Of a stretch of 64,000 nucleotides of DNA, positions 60,916 to 64,000 are shown in pieces. The stretch is from NCBI GenBank assembly GCA_028554795.2, contig CM068829.1, positions 135,694,579-135,758,578 on the forward strand. The letters are read 5' to 3'. Origin of the DNA: Sinohyriopsis cumingii. Lineage: Eukaryota; Mollusca; Bivalvia; Unionida; Unionidae. Position numbers and translations under genes: made by a program. Position 1 is the first letter of the stretch; every line of letters begins with the position of its first letter. Under the pieces are notes generated by a model that worked only from the letters and a program-made list of their open reading frames with translations, was not told the origin of the DNA and did no database searches.

Positions 60916-61263
60916 CTCGAAGAATTAGCCAGAGCCGGTTTTGTATACTTTGGCAAAGGGTATAAAGTCAAGTTCTTTAGTAGCGGTGTGTCACTTTACG
61001 AGTGGGAGTAAAAAGATTCGGCTTACATGGAACATGTTCAATGGTCTCATCGTTGTCACTACCTACTTTTAGTGGGACGATCTCAGTAATCTCTGGATGG
61101 ATACTTAAAAGAGAACATTTATGGTTTGCCTGTGAAACTGAGAGAACGCATTTACAGAGAGTTGGTTAAAATAGAAGAGAAACGCAAAGTCAAAACCATT
61201 TCTCCGTTTTTAAGCTATGCTGTTTCCCAAAGTAAACGAAGACTGATTATGGGAGGACACTAA
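60916..61263 (+). pseudogene. BIR-domain (inhibitor-of-apoptosis type) ORF, decayed
   Basis: One 115-codon frame running to TAA 61261-61263 carries a BIR domain in its first ~50 codons. It has LARAGFVYFGKGYKVK, then the GVSLYEWE turn, then DSAYMEHVQWSHRCHYL. The His-x6-Cys half of the zinc site (EH ... RC) is kept. Both Cys of the C-x2-C half are lost: Phe at 60973-60975, Ser at 60982-60984. In-frame stops at 61009-61011 and 61087-61089 confirm decay. After the domain comes a basic tail (KLRERIYRELVKIEEKRKVK) that I do not recognise; it may belong to a different small viral ORF. BIR proteins bind and block caspases in animals and in some DNA viruses. The 5' end is cut at the CA minisatellite. 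It sits directly upstream of and co-oriented with the viral ATPase. Confidence 0.6.
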
Positions 61264-61517
61264 CAGACTATAAGAACATTACACACTGTCCTTCGGACAC
61301 CTTTGTTACCAAAACATGTTGTACAGTAACTTGTTTGTATTCCACTTTGATTGTTTTGATGTGTATTTTATCACTGTACTCAACCATTTGGCTTTTATGT
61401 ATTTTTATCTTTCGTGTTGTTCCATTGTAAACATGTGTTAAAATGAACGTGTCCTGAAAAAAGTACACAAACTCGTGTCTTGTTTATCTTTGTGTCAAAA
61501 GTGACATCCCCTGCACT
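61264..61517. other. Intergenic spacer between BIR and ATPase relics
   Basis: About 250 bp with no recognised domain in either strand. Minus-strand ORFs of 60-66 codons cross it but show no family signature. Confidence 0.4.
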
Positions 61518-62272
61518 ATGGCTACTTCTGCTGTCTCTGCTCCCTCTTCCTCCACTTTCAAAGTGATCGACGAACACTTAGATCGTGTTAGTTGGGTAGG
61601 CATTGTATCTTCTCCATCCCTTTAACATGATAATTGCCGGACCTAGCGGTTCAGGCAAAACCGAATTAGTCAAATGTTTGATCGAACATAACAAACATCA
61701 TTTGGTCGATCGTCCACATCAAAGAATCGTGTGTAGTTACAAAGAGTGGCAATCGGTGTACATTCTCTTGCATGAACGTCAAGGCGATTCCATCGTGTTT
61801 GTAGAAGGCATTCCTGGCGAAGACGATGAGATCATGTCTGACCCCAGTCAAACCCATCTGGTCGTCTTCGACATGTTAAAAGTTGAAAAATAAATTAAAC
61901 TGTGGTTCACGCGCAAAGGTCATCATCTAAAATTTGTTTCAACAAAGTAAACCCCATCGCACCATCTGCCTCAATGCTCATTACGTGGTCTTATTTAAAA
62001 CCCCTAGATATAAATGGCAAGTGCAAGTTTTAGCCAAACAGTTTTGAACACCTTGGCTGACTCACGAGTACGACAATGTCATTCAAACCCCACACGCCTA
62101 TTTACTAGTGGATTTAAAACCTACTACCCCCGATTATTTGCGATTTCGTACCCGTTTGTTTCACAGCCAAGACGATGGCCTATCGTGCACACGTCCCCTT
62201 CGTCGACTTATCTATAATAACCTCGGACCCTTTGGGTCTGTCTCACACAGCGTCAACATAGCGTCTCTTTAG
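61518..62272 (+). pseudogene. Polinton/adintovirus FtsK-HerA packaging ATPase, decayed
   Basis: The ATG at 61518 gives an Ser/Ala-rich start then FKVIDEHLDRVSW, which hits a stop in its own frame. The reading continues in the next frame with HPFNMIIAGPSGSGKTE, the Walker A P-loop (61639-61662). A KEWQSVY segment follows, and then a Walker B-like LVVFDML (61858-61878), where the second acidic residue of the usual DD is Met. A stop lies at 61891-61893. A further frame (about 61943 on) carries the conserved tail motifs HRTICLNAHYVVLFKTPR, AYLLVDLKP and PDYLRFRTRLF, with stops at 62045-62047 and 62270-62272. This ATPase drives genome packaging in Polintons, adintoviruses and related viruses (poxvirus A32 family). 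Two frame changes, several stops and the Walker B change make it a fossil. Confidence 0.82.
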
Positions 62273-62432
62273 TCTCATCTTCGCGTCAAATTGATTCGTG
62301 CCTTGTTCGGCATCAGACGCAAAAATAGTCAAAAAATACGTGCTCGTATCTTAGAAACTAGTCTCAAAGAAGTCTTATGATGGTTTACGGTGACAGCATG
62401 TCAATTACTGCAAGGTATCATTCATATTCCAC
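62273..62432 (+). pseudogene. Basic coding-like segment, unknown
   Basis: The frame that ended the ATPase relic continues past its stop as an Arg/Lys-rich stretch (RVKLIRALFGIRRK, KIRARILETSLKE) to the TGA at 62378-62380. It could be the end of the ATPase region or a separate small basic virion protein. Not recognised. Confidence 0.3.
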
Positions 62433-62585
62433 ACCAAAACAAAACACATTTTTGAGAGAAACAAATTAGCCTTGACACAACTGGCTGATCTCCGCATCGA
62501 CACTCAAACCAAAAAGCAAATCATTTTGAAATCTGGAAGTAGCGGTTCTCTAGGACGTGTCATCATTTGTTCCCTCTTAAAATGA
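62433..62585 (+). pseudogene. Small virion-peptide-like ORF, Polinton pX type
   Basis: The frame ending at TGA 62583-62585 reads ERNKLALTQLADLRIDTQTKK, then QIILKSGSSGSLGR. The layout 'N-LxxLA-(polar)-TKxK-xxIL-x-x-GG/GS-hydrophobic end' matches short proteins found between ATPase and capsid genes of many Polintons and adintoviruses, likened to adenovirus pX. No ATG is in frame near the expected start. Recognition is by pattern only. Confidence 0.45.
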
Positions 62586-62617
62586 GATCCCAGTGCCCCC
62601 AAAGTCAACCTCAATAA

Positions 62618-63022
62618 AAAACGCCACTCACTCCCAAGAAAGCCAAACAGACTCAGAGGAAGAAAAAGAGCAGTGGTGTCAAGACCAGGTCACAGTAACA
62701 GAAACAGAAAAGCCCCCAGAAAAGACACCAGAAAACAGCTTCTTCCAGAATAAGGCCACGACTTACAGCGACGGTGATCGCGTCTCCAGTAGCCTCAGTA
62801 TTCGTTAGTGATACCAGGCAAGCCCAATTTGACACCCGTTCTTCTTCATGTGATGAAACATTCGCATCTCCAAGAACGTCTCCTCCAGCGGTGACACCCT
62901 CCTCCTCTTTAGTTGTAGTGGCAGCTGCTCACAAAGTAGATCCCCAAAATCAAAGTCTAAGAGAGATCGGGCATGTTACAGGGTTTATTGGATTTGTCCA
63001 AGCAAGAACTGTCCTGATTTAG
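62618..63022 (+). pseudogene. Lys-rich core-protein-like ORF with one internal stop
   Basis: The frame starts just after a TAA with TPLTPKKAKQTQRKKKSSG, a strongly basic segment like viral DNA-binding (pVII-like) core proteins. TAA at 62696-62698 interrupts it. The same frame then runs on through RPRLTATVIASPVASVF and a Ser/Pro/Val-rich part to TAG 63020-63022. A competing +1 frame at 62593-62808 (71 codons, acidic) is judged the shadow. The function assignment is weak; the basic composition and the position in the cluster are the evidence. Confidence 0.4.
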
Positions 63023-63164
63023 TCCGTTGCGGATCATCCACGACGTGTGATGCCTGTTATCAAAATTGATACGATGTAAAGGCAAACAGTGGCGACGCAT
63101 TCCAATATAAAAATGATCTGCAGTAAAAGATGGGGATTAGTGCTTTTGTGATCTGGAACACCCA

Positions 63165-63338
63165 AAGATGTCCCCTAAAAGAAATACACACTACTCCCTG
63201 GATAGAAAAGGAAAGAATAGGAAAGGACTACCTCCTCGTTTAGCCAAACATTAGGACATGGTGTCTGTCCTGTCCAAAACTCCTTCAACCATGCGAAAAC
63301 AACCCATTCAAACAGCCTCCAAAGACATCGTCGATACC
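63165..63338 (+). pseudogene. Short basic ORF fragment in the viral cluster
   Basis: The ATG at 63165 gives MSPKRNTHYSLDRKGKNRKG and stops at about 63258. In the same frame coding-like sequence (KTPSTMRKQPIQTASKDIVD) continues to about 63339. Basic and short, like neighbouring small virion ORFs, but unrecognised. Confidence 0.3.
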
Positions 63339-63342
63339 GTGT

Positions 63343-63552
63343 GTGAATGTGTCTGAATGTCTTGAAAGGCACGATACATTTGTTTCCACATCAGAAGGAA
63401 TGCTTAGCCAAGCATCGACACGTTCTTCGCCAGATGATCCAAAAGAAAATACCCATCCGTCTAAAGAAAAAATGTATGCACAACGTGAAGGAAGTTTGCC
63501 CATGCTGCTAGGACCCTCGCTGAAAGTAGTATTGGAAATAATTTTGGGATGA
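63343..63552 (+). pseudogene. Second small virion-like ORF
   Basis: A 69-codon frame. The N-terminal part is Ser/Thr/Asp-rich and the end is REGSLPMLLGPSLKVVLE plus a hydrophobic finish, again like the Gly-Ser / LPxLLGP hydrophobic terminus of pX-type Polinton peptides. It could be a remnant of a repeated or duplicated small gene. Open, but too short to assess function. Confidence 0.4.
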
Positions 63553-63699
63553 TTCTTTGGAGCAAGATAAAAAAGGGGCAAGAAGATAAAAGGGACCTCT
63601 GGAGTGAAAAGATATCAGACGTGACCATTGAAATCCGATAGAAGGACGAAAACTGCCTCTAGTGCCTTACAAACGGTGGATGGGATACCATCGATTGGA

Positions 63700-63954
63700 T
63701 GAATAACGGACCCCGCGTTATACTCCCAATCCTCATTTAACCGAGGTGTCCCAATTACAACACAAATTGCAATCGTTGATGGGTCGCAACGATTTGTCCG
63801 AAACAGAAAAATCGCAAAGGTACGGTCAATTATTGCAACGACTCCAAGTCTTTCACCAGAGAGCTGCAGACAAAACACCTCTGCCACCGCCACAACCACT
63901 CATATCAGTCAAGACAGACGCAGTGCCACGAATGCCGCAGGCAAAAGAGGTATA
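63700..63954 (+). CDS. Polinton/adintovirus small structural-type ORF (LSETEK ... QLLQRLQVFHQ)
   Basis: The frame from about 63705 to TAA 63952-63954 reads RTPRYTPNPHLTEVSQLQHK, then LQSLMGRNDLSETEKSQRYG, QLLQRLQVFHQRAADKTP and a Pro/Val tail. The series 'NPH-x-x-E-x-x-x-LQ-x-x-LQ-x-x-M-x-R-x-DLS-x-x-EK-x-x-x-Y-x-Q-x-LQR' is a motif I recall from small proteins next to Polinton/adintovirus structural genes. No stop inside, but the start is uncertain because the upstream sequence is broken; the ATG at 63779 (MGRNDLS) is another option. The neighbours are decayed, so I assume this is a relic as well. Confidence 0.5.
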
Positions 63955-64000
63955 AGAAGTCTTTCAACCACCGTCAGCAGCTCCCATTCCTAATAAGATT

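Larger units (their letters stand above)
60916..64000 (+). mobile_element. Endogenous Polinton/adintovirus-like element 2 (left part; continues past window)
   Basis: All recognised genes here (BIR relic, packaging ATPase, pX-like, basic core-like and small structural ORFs) are co-oriented, tightly packed and less AT-rich than the flanks. Capsid, protease, integrase and polymerase genes are not in view and would be expected to the right if the element was ever complete. The left boundary coincides with the CA minisatellite; no terminal inverted repeat was found. Confidence 0.7.

Noticed and set aside
62593-62808. 71-codon acidic ORF (MPPKSTS...)
   Set aside because: It overlaps the Lys-rich frame at 62618-63022, which fits the viral cluster better; the acidic frame is its likely shadow, though a real overlapping ORF cannot be excluded.

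Overview
The window looks like intergenic, repeat-dominated nuclear DNA of a lophotrochozoan animal, most likely a bivalve mollusc. The DNA is AT-rich. It holds several tRNA-derived SINEs, one with a GC-rich body I associate with metazoan/bivalve Meta-domain SINEs, plus RT-type LINE debris, two decayed Polinton/adintovirus (Maverick) remnants, ~360-bp satellites carried inside mobile units, and many microsatellites. The organism assignment is inference: no long host gene with a recognisable orthologue is visible. All alignments were done by eye, so identities are approximate.

Layout. 1-160 is the start of a LINE endonuclease ORF. 1.0-4.3 kb and 13.65-15.7 kb are two copies of one composite unit (SINE, shared spacer, ~360-bp satellite array). 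4.3-5.2 kb holds two LINE RT fragments arranged tail to tail. 8.16-10.69 kb is a DNA-transposon-like element bounded by imperfect inverted repeats containing poly-G runs. 17.68-18.29 kb (minus) is the best intact protein-coding candidate: a 202-aa Ser/Thr-rich, mucin-like secreted or membrane-anchored protein. 20.2-23.3 kb is a 33-bp minisatellite with a SINE in it, then two opposed arrays of a ~64-bp repeat. 23.35-28.67 kb and 49.3-55.07 kb are two direct copies of a ~5.5-kb duplication. Each copy carries a Thr-rich signal-peptide ORF on the minus strand, open in the second copy and frame-broken in the first. 30.6-32.65 kb is a GC-richer block with degraded Polinton-like coding (a DNA polymerase B tail and a zinc-ribbon protein). 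32.66-35.64 kb is old satellite. 43.26-44.36 kb is a foldback element; 44.8-45.4 kb is a 209-bp tandem triplication; 46.4-46.6 kb is a LINE C-terminal zinc knuckle. 59.7-60.9 kb is a CA-rich minisatellite interrupted by a SINE.

The right edge (60.9-64 kb, plus strand) is the clearest multi-gene block. A decayed BIR (inhibitor-of-apoptosis type) ORF is followed by an FtsK/HerA-type packaging ATPase and several small virion-protein-like ORFs typical of Polintons/adintoviruses. All except the last carry frameshifts, stops or lost key residues, so this is a fossil endogenous viral element that continues past the window. I found no CRISPR array, rRNA gene, credible functional tRNA gene, or operon-like host system.
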